NCBI GenBank assembly: GCA_021154985.1
Contig: JAJNQE010000139.1
Location: forward strand, 1 to 64,000
Source of the DNA: Hydrogenophaga sp.
Lineage (GTDB): Bacteria > Pseudomonadota > Gammaproteobacteria > Burkholderiales > Burkholderiaceae_C
DNA: 64,000 bases
Reading direction: 5' to 3'
Below the pieces are notes generated by a model that was given only the letters and a program-made list of their open reading frames with translations, made no database searches and had not been told where the DNA came from. Positions 44,935 to 54,180 of the stretch are shown in pieces. The position numbers were made by a program, and so were the translations under genes. The first letter of the stretch is position 1; every line of letters starts with the position of its first letter.

Positions 44935-44945
44935 GGCGGGGTGGG

Positions 44946-45638
44946 TCAGAGGCGCGCCACCGGCAGCAGCAGCGCCAGGCTGTGTTCGAGGTTTTCGCTG
45001 GGTGCGCGCTTGAAGCCGCTGCGTGCGAACCGCTGCAGCCGGCCGACGCAAAAGGCGGTGATCACCGAGGCGTCGGCCTGCGCGTCCACGGTGGGGGTGG
45101 TCACGCCGGCCAACACGGCCGCTTCGCGCAGGTTTTGCCGCAGCACCGATTCGATCTTGTCGAAGAACAGGTTCATGCGTTGCTGCAGACGCTCGTTTTC
45201 AAACACCAGGGCATCGCCCACCATCACCCGCGTCATGCCGGGGTTCTTCTCGCCGAACTGCAGCAGCAGCGTGACGAGCTTGCGGCTGCGCGAGTTGGCG
45301 TCGGGCTCGCGCTCGCCGAGCTGGTTGACGAGGCCGAAAACCGATTGTTCGATGAACTCGATCAGGCCTTCAAACATCTGGGCCTTGCTCGCGAAGTGGC
45401 GGTAGAGCGCGGCTTCGCTCACGTCGAGCCTGGCCGCCAGGCTGGCGGTGGTGATGCGTTCAGCGCCGGGCTGCTCCAGCATGGTGGCCAGCGCTTCCAG
45501 AATCTGAACCCGGCGCTCACCCGGCTTGGGCCGTTTGCGGCCGTTGCTCTCGGTGTGGGCGGCGGCTTCAATCACGCTGGCCGCCTCAAGAGCGGCGGCA
45601 TCTTCCGGCGATGGAGACTCGGGGACGTTGGGGTTCAT
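44946..45638 (-). CDS. slmA: Nucleoid occlusion protein SlmA (TetR-type)
   Basis: A 230-residue TetR-fold protein. The KRPKPGERRVQILEALATML lead, HTH (ITTASLAARLDVSEAALYRHF) and FGEKNPGMTRVMVGDALVF are the signature of SlmA, which binds SlmA boxes and antagonises FtsZ assembly over the chromosome. In beta-proteobacteria slmA is often found next to argB, as in this region. Start at 45638 (MNPNVPES). It is followed by PdeM and preceded by the divergent-free kinase gene with a 132-base gap. Confidence 0.85.
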   Translation of the reverse strand: MNPNVPESPSPEDAAALEAASVIEAAAHTESNGRKRPKPGERRVQILEALATMLEQPGAERITTASLAARLDVSEAALYRHFASKAQMFEGLIEFIEQSVFGLVNQLGEREPDANSRSRKLVTLLLQFGEKNPGMTRVMVGDALVFENERLQQRMNLFFDKIESVLRQNLREAAVLAGVTTPTVDAQADASVITAFCVGRLQRFARSGFKRAPSENLEHSLALLLPVARL

Positions 45639-45770
45639 GGGCAGGCGGTCCGATCGGGGTGAGCTGATGGGTGCTGGTGGCCGCGGTGCCGGCCCGGATT
45701 GCAAGGTCTGTTACGAATTTTCGCACACCGCCCACAGCGTCCACACCCAACCGGGGCGGGGTACCCGATG

Positions 45771-47258
45771 TCAGTGGGCAATCGCATCCAGCGTCACGCG
45801 AACACGCAGGCCGCGGCCCTCGGCGCCGTTGTCCAGTTGCAGGTGGGTGCCGTGCACCCGCGCGATTTCGTCGGCGATGGCCAGGCCCAGGCCATTGCCC
45901 TCGCCGGCCGTGCCGGGCACGCGGTAAAAGCGCTGCAGCACGCGCAGGCGCTCGCCAGCCGAAATGCCTGGCCCGTCGTCTTCGACCTCGATCCACACCC
46001 GCTTGCCGTGGGGCGTGGACCCGCTGCCACAGCGCAGGGTGATGCGCCCGCCTGCAGGCGTGTACTTGACCGCGTTGTCCACCAGGTTGATCAACAACTC
46101 GCGCAGCAACCAGGCGTGGCCCAGCGTCTGGGCGGGCTCGGTCTCCAGGCCCAGGTCCATCTGCTTGCTGCTGGCGGCGTCCAGGTAGAGACCGAGAATG
46201 TTTTCGCACAGCTCGGCCAGGTCCACCTGCTGCAAGGCCTGGGCATCGCCGCCCATGGCGTCCACGCGCGAGAGCGCCAGCAACTGGTTGGCCAGTTGCG
46301 AGGTGCGCCGTGTGGCGTCGCGCAGCCGCAGCACCTGGTCGGCACGCAGGCTGAGCAGGTCGCCTCCGCCCAGACTGCGCGCCGCCTGGGCCCAGGCCTC
46401 CACCTGCGATTGCAGACCCGCCAGCGGCGTGCGCAACTGGTGCGCCGCGTCGGCCACGAAACGGCGCTGTGCTTCGGTCTGCGCATTGACCAGACCAAAC
46501 AGGCGGTTGAGCGAGTCCACCAGTGGCTGCACCTCCACCGGAGCTGTTTCGGCGCTGATCGGGCTCAGGTCGCGCGGCGAGCGTCGCTCCACCGCCTGCT
46601 TGAGGTCGATGAGGGGCCGCAGCGCGCGCGCCACGCCCCAGGTGACCACACCGGCGGCCACCAGGAAGAGCACGAGGTTGGGCAGCATCACCCGCATGAG
46701 CACCGAGCTGGCCCAGTGCTGCTGGGCATCAGACCCGTCGGCCAGCAGCACGATGAGGTCGCCTGCGGACGAGCGCGTGCGCTGCGCCACCACGCGGTAG
46801 GTCACACCGCTTTCCACCACGCTCAGAAACTCGGCGCCGTCGGTGGCGGGCAGCACGGTGGGCAACCAGCGCTCACCCAGCAGCTGGATACCTTGTGCAT
46901 CGAACACGCCGAAGGCCGCGAAGCCCTGTCGCTCACGCAAGAATTCGTCCACCGGTGGTGCCAGCAACAAGGCGAGCGCAGGGGCTTCCAGCACATCGCT
47001 GGCACTGAGCAAGGGCTCATCGAGCGACGCCGGGCCGCGGGCGGCGACGTCCATCACCACCACCGAGTCGGCCAGCAAGGGCACCAGCCGCAGCAGGCGC
47101 TGGTCTTGCTGCAAGGCCGCGGTGCCGGCGCTCTGCAGGTGAAACAGCACGCTGACCGCACCGATGAGCGCAATGGTGATGAGCAGCAACACCAGCAGGC
47201 GCCGCTGCAGCCCCCAGATCATGCCGGGGGCGGGGGAGGTTTCAGGTCGGGGCCACAT
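45771..47258 (-). CDS. Sensor histidine kinase (QseC/TctE-type)
   Basis: A 495-residue membrane kinase: an N-terminal TM segment (LLVLLLITIALIGAVSVLF), a periplasmic region, a second TM (LVLFLVAAGVVTWGV), a HAMP-like stretch, the H-box FVADAAHQLRTPLAGL and the N, G1 and G2 boxes (NLVDNAVKYTP, EDDGPGIS, GNGLGLAIA). The start is ATG 47258, overlapping the response regulator stop, with 47222 (MIWGLQ) as an alternative. Signal unknown; it forms a pair with the OmpR-type regulator. Confidence 0.88.
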   Translation of the reverse strand: MWPRPETSPAPGMIWGLQRRLLVLLLITIALIGAVSVLFHLQSAGTAALQQDQRLLRLVPLLADSVVVMDVAARGPASLDEPLLSASDVLEAPALALLLAPPVDEFLRERQGFAAFGVFDAQGIQLLGERWLPTVLPATDGAEFLSVVESGVTYRVVAQRTRSSAGDLIVLLADGSDAQQHWASSVLMRVMLPNLVLFLVAAGVVTWGVARALRPLIDLKQAVERRSPRDLSPISAETAPVEVQPLVDSLNRLFGLVNAQTEAQRRFVADAAHQLRTPLAGLQSQVEAWAQAARSLGGGDLLSLRADQVLRLRDATRRTSQLANQLLALSRVDAMGGDAQALQQVDLAELCENILGLYLDAASSKQMDLGLETEPAQTLGHAWLLRELLINLVDNAVKYTPAGGRITLRCGSGSTPHGKRVWIEVEDDGPGISAGERLRVLQRFYRVPGTAGEGNGLGLAIADEIARVHGTHLQLDNGAEGRGLRVRVTLDAIAH

Positions 47259-47934
47259 CGCCCGTGGCCAAGGTCATCTCCAGCCGGTAGCCAAAGCCCC
47301 GGATCGAACGCAGGCACACACCCGCCGGCTCCAGGCGGGCGCGCAGGCGCGAGATGTAGACCTCGATGGTGTTGGGCGTGATCTCCTTGTCCCAACCGGT
47401 GAGCGCCTGCAGCAGCTTTTCTTTGGCGGCGGGCTTGGGCGCCTGCAGCAGCAGATACTCCAGCACAGTCCACTCGCGCTGCCCCAGCTCCAGCGGCTCA
47501 CCCGCCAGCGTGATGCGGCGCAAGGCGGTGTCCATCTCCAGCGGACCAAATCCGAGCACAGCCGAGGTGGCCGCCTGCGAACGGCGCAACAAGGCGCGCA
47601 GGCGCGCCAGCAGCTCGGGCAGCTCGAAGGGTTTGACCATGTAGTCGTCGGCACCGAGGTCCAGGCCCTGCACACGGTCGTGCAGCGCGTCGCGCGCCGT
47701 GAGGATGAGCACCGGCATCTTCAGCCCCGAGGTGCGCAAACGCCGCGTGAGCTCCAGCCCGTCGATGCCGGGCAGTCCGATGTCGACGATGGCGAGGTCG
47801 AAGCTGTCGCTCTCCAGCGCCCGCTCGGCGCGCTCGGCGCTCGGCACCCAATCCACCGTGTAGCCGGCGTTGCACAGCCCCAGCTTGATGCCGCTGGCCA
47901 CCATCACGTCGTCTTCAACGAGGAGCAGGCGCAC
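47242..47934 (-). CDS. OmpR-family response regulator
   Basis: A 230-residue regulator: receiver domain with LLVEDDVMV (acidic pair), DLAIVDIGLPGIDG (phospho-Asp) and the K in GADDYMVKPFE, followed by a C-terminal winged HTH (ITPNTIEVYISRLRARL). It overlaps the kinase gene by 17 bases and starts 3 bases before argB's stop, so it is the first gene of this two-component operon. Regulation target unknown. Confidence 0.9.
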   Translation of the reverse strand: MRLLLVEDDVMVASGIKLGLCNAGYTVDWVPSAERAERALESDSFDLAIVDIGLPGIDGLELTRRLRTSGLKMPVLILTARDALHDRVQGLDLGADDYMVKPFELPELLARLRALLRRSQAATSAVLGFGPLEMDTALRRITLAGEPLELGQREWTVLEYLLLQAPKPAAKEKLLQALTGWDKEITPNTIEVYISRLRARLEPAGVCLRSIRGFGYRLEMTLATGDVAPT

Positions 47935-47936
47935 GA

Positions 47937-48836
47937 TCAGTGGCTTTTGATCATCGTGCCGAAGGGCTCGTTGCCCAGCACTTCGAGCAGCAGCGCATGC
48001 GGCACGCGGCCATCGATGATGTGCACCGCGTTCACACCGCTCTTGGCCGCGTCCAGCGCGCCGGCGATCTTGGGGATCATGCCGCCGGAGATGGTGCCGT
48101 CTTCCACCAGCTCGTCGATCTGGCGGGGCGTGAGCTCGGTGAGCAACTGGCCTTCCTTGTCGAGCACGCCGCGGATGTTGGTGAGCATGAGCAGCTTTTC
48201 GGCCTGCAACACGGTGGCGAGCTTGGCGGCCACCACGTCGGCGTTGATGTTGTAGCTCTCGTTGTGTTCACCAAAGCCGATCGGGCTGACCACGGGGATG
48301 AACTGGTCGTCCTGCAAGGCCTTCACCACGCTCGGGTCGATGCTCACGATGTTGCCGACCTGCCCCACGTCGTGCTCCAGGCTCGGGTCTTTCTGGTCGG
48401 TCATGCGCAGCTTCTGCGCGCGGATCATGGCGCCATCGCGCCCGGTCAGGCCCACGGCCTTGCCACCAGCCTGGTTGATCAGGCCCACGATGTCCTGCTG
48501 CACCTCGCCGCCCAGCACCCACTCCACCACTTCCATGGTTTCCGCGTCGGTCACGCGCATGCCCTGGATGAACTGGCCCTGCTTGCCCAGGCGCTTGAGC
48601 AGCGTCTCGATCTGTGGCCCACCCCCATGCACCACCACCGGGTTGATGCCGACCAGCTTGAGCAGCACCACGTCTTCCGCAAAGTCCTGCTGCAGCGCCG
48701 GGTCGGTCATGGCGTTGCCGCCGTATTTGATGACCATGGTCTTGCCGTGGTACTTGCGGATGTAGGGCAGCGCCTGCGCAAGGATTTCGGCTTTGTCGCG
48801 CGGGGGGATGGTGGTGAGGTCGGAGGGAGTGGTCAT
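47937..48836 (-). CDS. argB: Acetylglutamate kinase
   Basis: A 299-residue N-acetyl-L-glutamate kinase of arginine biosynthesis. [12 protein letters not shown] (substrate/ATP lysine), [14 protein letters not shown] and GGMIPKI are conserved family motifs; length is usual. Start at 48836 (MTTPSDL). It is followed within 3 bases by the response regulator and may be co-transcribed with it, although argB likely has its own promoter in the 109-base gap upstream (48837-48945). Confidence 0.93.
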   Translation of the reverse strand: MTTPSDLTTIPPRDKAEILAQALPYIRKYHGKTMVIKYGGNAMTDPALQQDFAEDVVLLKLVGINPVVVHGGGPQIETLLKRLGKQGQFIQGMRVTDAETMEVVEWVLGGEVQQDIVGLINQAGGKAVGLTGRDGAMIRAQKLRMTDQKDPSLEHDVGQVGNIVSIDPSVVKALQDDQFIPVVSPIGFGEHNESYNINADVVAAKLATVLQAEKLLMLTNIRGVLDKEGQLLTELTPRQIDELVEDGTISGGMIPKIAGALDAAKSGVNAVHIIDGRVPHALLLEVLGNEPFGTMIKSH

Positions 48837-48945
48837 CGGTGTTTCTGGTTGGGGCTGCTGAAGCGAAGAGAAATTGTAGGCTTCGCGGTGGGTGCGGTGG
48901 CTCTCGTGGCGAGCCGAGACCCGGTCAGCAACCGGCGCAAAAACC

Positions 48946-50046
48946 TCAGGAAGCAGCCAACCCGGCCACCGCCTGAAACAACGCCTGCCTCGCCTGCACA
49001 ACCACCCGTGCCTTCCACCCGTCCGTGTCCACATAAAACGCCGCGAGCAAACGCGCCTTGATCGCATCGCGCAAGGCCGCTGGCGCTTCTGGGTGCAGCC
49101 GAAGCCAATGGTCGCCACGCAAGGCGTCGATCACCTCTTCGATCGGCACCGTGCCGTACTCCATGGCGATGCCGGTGTACTCGGCCTGCGGGCATTCTTC
49201 GTACGCCACGTTCCACATCAACCCGGTCAGCAGGGCCGAGGTCGACGAGCCGTCGTAGATGGACGTGAGCGGTGTCTCGCCAGCGCCGCTCCACCAGCGG
49301 CGGGCACGCTCGAGTGCCACCGCGTCGTCGCGGCAGGCAAAGATGCGTTCGCCCAGACCGCTCTCGCCCAGGCCGGTGTGCAGGTCGATCCAGGCGAGCT
49401 GGCGGGCCTGCTGCCCGTGACGGCGCAGCACCTGGCGCAGCGTGCGGTTGCTCCAGGTGGCTTCAACGCCGCCGTAAAACAGACCGTCGGCAAACGCGTG
49501 CTGGCCTTGCGACACCGCCGCCTGAAAGCGCGTCAGGCCATGGGTCTCGATGTAGGCGCCGATGGCGGCGGCGTTGTCAGGCCCCGGTGGCCAGTGTTCG
49601 GGCAGCAGCAGGTCGTGCAGCTCGGCGTAGGCCTCGTTGGTGGGCAGCGGCTGGCTGAAGTCCTGGAAGTTGCGGTTGAGGTCGACGTTTTCGTGGGTGA
49701 CGCGGCGCACCCACGAAAACCCGTGCGGGTTGAGCGCGTGGATGTAGAGCACGGCCACGCCGGCCGCGCGCGCGTGTTCTCGCCACTCGGCGTCTTGCAG
49801 CGCAAACACCTGGACGCCGGAGCCGCAAAAACCCTCCACGCCGTGGCAGGCACTGCTGACGATGAGCAGGCGTTCGGCAGCGGGGTCGCCGTCGAGCGCC
49901 ACGTCCATCGCGAGCACCTCGCCGTCGCGGCCGGGCAAGGGATGGTTGTGGCTGCTGATGGCCAGGCCGGCGGTGGCGGCGGCTTCCAGAAACCGCACCC
50001 GGGCCCGGGCGTAAGACGGTGAAAACGCGTCGGCGGGTGCGATCAA
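48946..50046 (-). CDS. DUF2817/M14-like zinc carboxypeptidase-like protein
   Basis: A 366-residue M14-fold protein of DUF2817. Zinc ligands in [14 protein letters not shown] (H, E), the [19 protein letters not shown] segment and [14 protein letters not shown] (His) are in family order. The start is TTG at 50046, chosen because the TTGA overlaps the stop of the M20 gene (50043-50046) in a coupled way; the upstream in-frame ATG (50226) lies inside the M20 gene. Substrate unknown, possibly acylated amino compounds or peptides. Confidence 0.78.
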   Translation of the reverse strand: MIAPADAFSPSYARARVRFLEAAATAGLAISSHNHPLPGRDGEVLAMDVALDGDPAAERLLIVSSACHGVEGFCGSGVQVFALQDAEWREHARAAGVAVLYIHALNPHGFSWVRRVTHENVDLNRNFQDFSQPLPTNEAYAELHDLLLPEHWPPGPDNAAAIGAYIETHGLTRFQAAVSQGQHAFADGLFYGGVEATWSNRTLRQVLRRHGQQARQLAWIDLHTGLGESGLGERIFACRDDAVALERARRWWSGAGETPLTSIYDGSSTSALLTGLMWNVAYEECPQAEYTGIAMEYGTVPIEEVIDALRGDHWLRLHPEAPAALRDAIKARLLAAFYVDTDGWKARVVVQARQALFQAVAGLAAS

Positions 50047-51260
50047 GCCGCCGCCCCCGGGCGCGGGCGGGCGAGCCACTTCTCGGCGAGCTGCACCCAG
50101 TAGGTGGCGCCCAGCGGGATCAGGTCGTCGTTGAAGTCGTAGCTGGGGTTGTGCAGCATGCAGGGGCCACCGCCGTGACCCATTTCGCGGTGTGCGCCAT
50201 CGCCGTTGGCGATGAAGGCGTAGCACCCTGGGCGGGCCTGCAACATGTAGGCGAAGTCTTCCGCGCCCATGGTGGGCTCCTGCTCCACCACCCGGTCGGC
50301 GCCCACGATCTCGGCCATGACCTCGCGTGCAAAGGCGGTCTCGGCGGCGTGGTTGATGGTGGGTGGGTAGTTGCGTTTGAACTTGAACTCCACCGTGGCG
50401 CCAAAGGCCGCGCTGGTGTGTTCGGCCACCTCCTGCATGCGGCGCTCGATCATGTCGAGCACCTCATAGGTGAAGGTGCGCACCGTGCCCTGGATCTCGC
50501 AGCTGTCGGGCACCACGTTGGTGGCCTCGCCGGTGTGGATCATGGTGACCGAGATCACGCCGGCGTCCACCGGCTTCTTGTTGCGCGAGATGATGGTCTG
50601 GAAAGCCATGACCATCTGGCAGGCCACGGGCACGGGGTCGATGCCGTTGTGGGGGAGCGCGGCGTGCGCACCCTTGCCGCGAATGGTGATGTGGAATTCG
50701 TTGCTCGACGCCATGACCGGGCCGGCGCTGGCGGCAAACGGGCCCACCGCCATGCCGGGCCAGTTGTGCATGCCGAACACCGACTCCACCGGGAACTGCT
50801 CGAAGAGGCCGTCCTTGATCATCTCGCGCGCGCCACCACCGCCCTCTTCGGCCGGCTGGAAGATCAGGTAGACCGTGCCGTCGAAATTGCGGTGCTTGGC
50901 AAAGTGCTGCGCGGCGGCCAGCAGCATGGCGGTGTGGCCGTCGTGGCCGCAGGCGTGCATCTTGCCGGCATGCTGGCTGGCGTGGGCAAAGGTGTTGTGC
51001 TCCTGCATGGGCAGGGCGTCGATGTCGGCGCGCAGGCCGATGGCACGGCCACAGGCCCCACCGTCGCGACCATGCACGATGCCCACCACGCCGGTGGTGC
51101 CCATGCCGCGGTGCACGGGGATGCCCCACTCGGTGAGCTTGGCCGCCACCACATCAGCGGTGCGCACCTCCTGAAAGCACAGCTCGGGGTGGGCGTGGAT
51201 GTCGCGTCGCACGGCGGCAATGCCTGCGGCCTGCGTGAGGATGGAGTCGATGAGTTTCAT
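50043..51260 (-). CDS. M20 amidohydrolase (hippurate hydrolase-like)
   Basis: A 405-residue M20D metallopeptidase/amidohydrolase. MHACGHDGHTAMLL holds the zinc-binding HxCGHDGH core, FQPAEEGGGGA the catalytic/metal Glu pair, and GMHNWPGMAVG the dimer loop. Members hydrolyse N-acyl amino acids such as hippurate or acyl-IAA conjugates. It is translationally coupled with the DUF2817 gene; a nearby ABC binding protein (51391-52614) suggests an uptake-and-cleave module for acylated amino compounds. Confidence 0.88.
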   Translation of the reverse strand: MKLIDSILTQAAGIAAVRRDIHAHPELCFQEVRTADVVAAKLTEWGIPVHRGMGTTGVVGIVHGRDGGACGRAIGLRADIDALPMQEHNTFAHASQHAGKMHACGHDGHTAMLLAAAQHFAKHRNFDGTVYLIFQPAEEGGGGAREMIKDGLFEQFPVESVFGMHNWPGMAVGPFAASAGPVMASSNEFHITIRGKGAHAALPHNGIDPVPVACQMVMAFQTIISRNKKPVDAGVISVTMIHTGEATNVVPDSCEIQGTVRTFTYEVLDMIERRMQEVAEHTSAAFGATVEFKFKRNYPPTINHAAETAFAREVMAEIVGADRVVEQEPTMGAEDFAYMLQARPGCYAFIANGDGAHREMGHGGGPCMLHNPSYDFNDDLIPLGATYWVQLAEKWLARPRPGAAA

Positions 51261-51390
51261 GGGGTACCGGGCTCGCCCTTGTGGTGGCTTGAAAAGAGCC
51301 ACAGATCGTACGCAAGACAGACCCCTCCCGATGCCCCGCTGGCGACATCCACTCGGTCAGGCGGGCTACTCGGGCGCGCCCTGTCGGCCG

Positions 51391-52614
51391 TCACTCCTTG
51401 CGGCGGATCACGCTGGCTCGCGCTGCGTCGTCCTTGTAAACGTAGGCACGCTCACCACCCTGCCAGGTGCCCAGCCACAGCATGTTGGCCGAGATGGCGT
51501 CGTGGTCGGTGTTGCTGAACGGTCGGTCGTAGGTCGTGACCACACCGCGGTAGGGCTGCTGCAGGTTTTCCAGTGACTGTTTGAGGCTCTTGCCCGTGAT
51601 GTTGCCCTTGGTGAGGAACATGGCACGCAGCAACAGGTGCACCGAGTCGTAGGTCTGTGCGGCCGACATCATCGAGCCGATGGGGCGCTCCTTGGAAATC
51701 TTGGCGTAGCCGCGCAGGAAGGTGCTGTTGCGCTCCATGAACGTGTTGGGCAAGACGGTCTGCACAACATAGGTGCCCTCGACCGCGCCTTTGGATGCCT
51801 CGAAAGCCGACGCGTGTGAGAGACCCCAGGGACCGTACTGCGGCACGTTCCAGCCCGCCGCGGCGCGGCTGGCCGAGATCACGCCCTGCTCGGGCCCCAC
51901 GGTCCAGCCGATCAGCGCATCGGCGCCGGAGTCCTTGAGCTGCTTCATCTCGTCGGCCAGGGTCTTCACACCGACCTTGAAGCGCACCACGATGTGGGGC
52001 TTGAGACCCACAGCCTGCAGGGCTGCTTCCAGATCCTTGAGGCCACCGTCGCCATAGCCGGTGCTGTCCACCAGCAGCGCCACCTTCTTCAGGTTGCGCT
52101 TGACGATGTCGGCCACCAGAAACTGCGACTGCAGCTGGTCGCGCGCCGAGGTGCGAAAGATGAAGCTCTCGGCTGCGGGGTACTTGGCGGTGATGGCGGT
52201 GCCGGTGGCGCAGGGCACGATCAGGATGTGCTGGTTGTTCTGGAACACATCGAGCGCCTTCATGGCCACTCCGGTGTTGCAGAAGCCGACGGTCGCTGCC
52301 ACCTTCTCGGTCAACACCAGTTCCTCGGCGTGTTTGAGACCCATGTCGTTGTTGGCCTGGTCGTCGCGGATCACCAGTTCCAGCTTGCGCCCGAGGTAAC
52401 CGCCCACGGCGTTGATCTCGTCCACCGCCACCTGCGCGCCCACGCGCGCGCTGTTGCCCATGTCGGAAGAACCACCGGTCAGCGGCAGGATCAGCCCCAG
52501 GCGGATCAATTTGGGATCGGGCGCGGCGCTGGTGGGAGCGGGCGCCTGGGCCCAGGCGGGCGCCAAGGCAAGCGACAGGACACACGCCACCAAGGGGCGA
52601 ACGGACAACTGCAT
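51391..52614 (-). CDS. ABC transporter substrate-binding protein (HAAT family)
   Basis: A 407-residue periplasmic receptor with signal peptide (MQLSVRPLVACVLSLALA, cleavage near WAQA) and Peripla_BP_6 features: LIRLGLILPLTGGSSDMGNSA, VPCATGTAITAKYP and VALLVDSTGYGDGGLKDLE. It carries no membrane or ATPase genes nearby. It lies upstream of the M20 gene on the same strand, with 130 bases between (51261-51390), so may supply its substrate. Confidence 0.86.
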   Translation of the reverse strand: MQLSVRPLVACVLSLALAPAWAQAPAPTSAAPDPKLIRLGLILPLTGGSSDMGNSARVGAQVAVDEINAVGGYLGRKLELVIRDDQANNDMGLKHAEELVLTEKVAATVGFCNTGVAMKALDVFQNNQHILIVPCATGTAITAKYPAAESFIFRTSARDQLQSQFLVADIVKRNLKKVALLVDSTGYGDGGLKDLEAALQAVGLKPHIVVRFKVGVKTLADEMKQLKDSGADALIGWTVGPEQGVISASRAAAGWNVPQYGPWGLSHASAFEASKGAVEGTYVVQTVLPNTFMERNSTFLRGYAKISKERPIGSMMSAAQTYDSVHLLLRAMFLTKGNITGKSLKQSLENLQQPYRGVVTTYDRPFSNTDHDAISANMLWLGTWQGGERAYVYKDDAARASVIRRKE

Positions 52615-52935
52615 GAAAAGCCTCCTGAGCGGATGAGAGATTCATCAACCAACTCAAAACAGGCTACAGCGCAACGCTTTGCAAAGGCAATCGGGCGAAA
52701 CGCGCTGTGGGGGAACAGCGCCAGCGACCGACACGCCGGGCTGCACCGACGGCGGTTAGCGCTTACCGGATAAGACCGCCCGGCGGGACGGAAAAAAACC
52801 AACACCAAAGCATCTGTTTTTTCAAACTCCCCACCGCCGCGTCTCAGCACCCCGGGGCAATGGCCTTTGTTCACACACGCGCGTCACACAGCCCGCAAGT
52901 GACGCAACCGTGCAACGTGTGCACCCGGCCAACGG
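52615..52935. other. Gene-free stretch
   Basis: 321 bases between two solute-binding protein genes that read in the same direction. It presumably carries the promoter of the left one. An oligo-A run (about 52793-52799) follows a small CCGCCCGGCGGG dyad, but it has the wrong orientation for a terminator of either strand. No open frame of note. Confidence 0.5.
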
Positions 52936-54087
52936 TCACCGGCGGATACGGCCGTCTTCGGTCAGCAGGGTGAGTTCGACAAACCGGGAGCCCGCGTGCT
53001 TTGCCGGACCGAAGTCCACCGGGAAACCACCCAGATTCACGTTCTGCATGCCTTGCACCGCGTTGATGAATCCCTCTCGGGTCAGCGCCCGCCCCGCGCG
53101 GCGCACGCCTTCGGTGAACACCTTGGCCGCCACAAAACCTTCCATGCCCGAGTAGTTGGGCTCCACGCCGCGCTTGTCCTTGATGGCGGCGAGGTACTCA
53201 CCCGACAGCGGTGTGGTCGGCGTGTAGGGAAAGGGCATCACCTGGCTCACCGACACCCCGCGGGCCTCGGCACCGAGCTCGTCGATGAGGGCTTGTGTGC
53301 CCACGAAGGACACGTTGTAGAAGTTGCCGTTGAAGCCGGCCCGGCGCGCCTGGCGCACGAAGGTGGCCACCGCCTTGTAGGCCCCGATCTGGACGATGGC
53401 CTCGGGCTTCTGGGCCATGATGTCTTTCACCGCCTGCGCCACCTCCACCGTGTTGCGCTCCACCGTGCCCAGGGCCACGGGTTGCAGGCTCAGCGTGGCC
53501 ATGGCCCGGTTGACGCCCTCCAGCCCGGTCTTGCCATAAGCATCGTCCTGGTAGAACACAGCGATCTTCTTGATGCCGGTGGACGTGATCTGGCGAACGA
53601 TGGCGGCGGTCTCGTCAAAGTAGGAGGCGCGCACGTGGATGGCGTAGCGGTTGAAAGGCTCGCGCAGCGCCTGCGCCCCGGTGAAAGGCGCAAAAAACGG
53701 CAGCTTGGCGGTGGTCGCCAGCGGCAAGGCGGCCAGGCTGGTGGGCGTGCCGATGTAACCGAACAGCGCGAACACGTCGTCGGCAATCAGCTGGCGCGTG
53801 TTGGCGGCGCAGCGCTCGGGCTCGTAGCCGTCGTCCAGGCGCTTGATCTCGATGGTGCGGCCATTCACACCGCCCTTGGCGTTGATGATGTCGAAATACG
53901 CCTGCGCGCCCAGGTGGAACTGCAGGCCCAGTTGCACGGCCGCGCCGGTGAAGGGCGCAGACTGGCCCAGCACGATGCGGGTATCGCTCAGCGCGGCACT
54001 TTGCGCGCTGGCCGATGCCCCCCAGGACGCCAGGGCGCCCGATCCGACCCACCGGCACACACGGGACAAAACTTCACGACGCTGCAT
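52936..54087 (-). CDS. ABC transporter substrate-binding protein (second HAAT receptor)
   Basis: A 383-residue Peripla_BP_6 protein. N-terminus MQRREVLSRVCRWVG with an RR pair and hydrophobic stretch hints at Tat or Sec export. TRIVLGQSAPFTGAAVQLGL, YIGTPTSLAALPLATTAK and AVFYQDDAYGKTGLEG match urea/amide-type receptors. A CAGGAG site precedes the ATG. It diverges from the molybdopterin enzyme gene by 93 bases and could share regulation. Ligand not predicted. Confidence 0.86.
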   Translation of the reverse strand: MQRREVLSRVCRWVGSGALASWGASASAQSAALSDTRIVLGQSAPFTGAAVQLGLQFHLGAQAYFDIINAKGGVNGRTIEIKRLDDGYEPERCAANTRQLIADDVFALFGYIGTPTSLAALPLATTAKLPFFAPFTGAQALREPFNRYAIHVRASYFDETAAIVRQITSTGIKKIAVFYQDDAYGKTGLEGVNRAMATLSLQPVALGTVERNTVEVAQAVKDIMAQKPEAIVQIGAYKAVATFVRQARRAGFNGNFYNVSFVGTQALIDELGAEARGVSVSQVMPFPYTPTTPLSGEYLAAIKDKRGVEPNYSGMEGFVAAKVFTEGVRRAGRALTREGFINAVQGMQNVNLGGFPVDFGPAKHAGSRFVELTLLTEDGRIRR

Positions 54088-54180
54088 GCAGATACTCCTG
54101 ATATGCTGATTTGGGAACCCAGCAGGGTAAAGCAAGCACCCTGCCAGCACCGAGCAACAAGTCACAGATCCCTCCTTGCA

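Noticed and set aside
52775..52800. CCGCCCGGCGGG dyad followed by an A run
   Set aside because: Stem is only 4 bp with confidence and the A/U tract is on the wrong side for either strand; not called a terminator.
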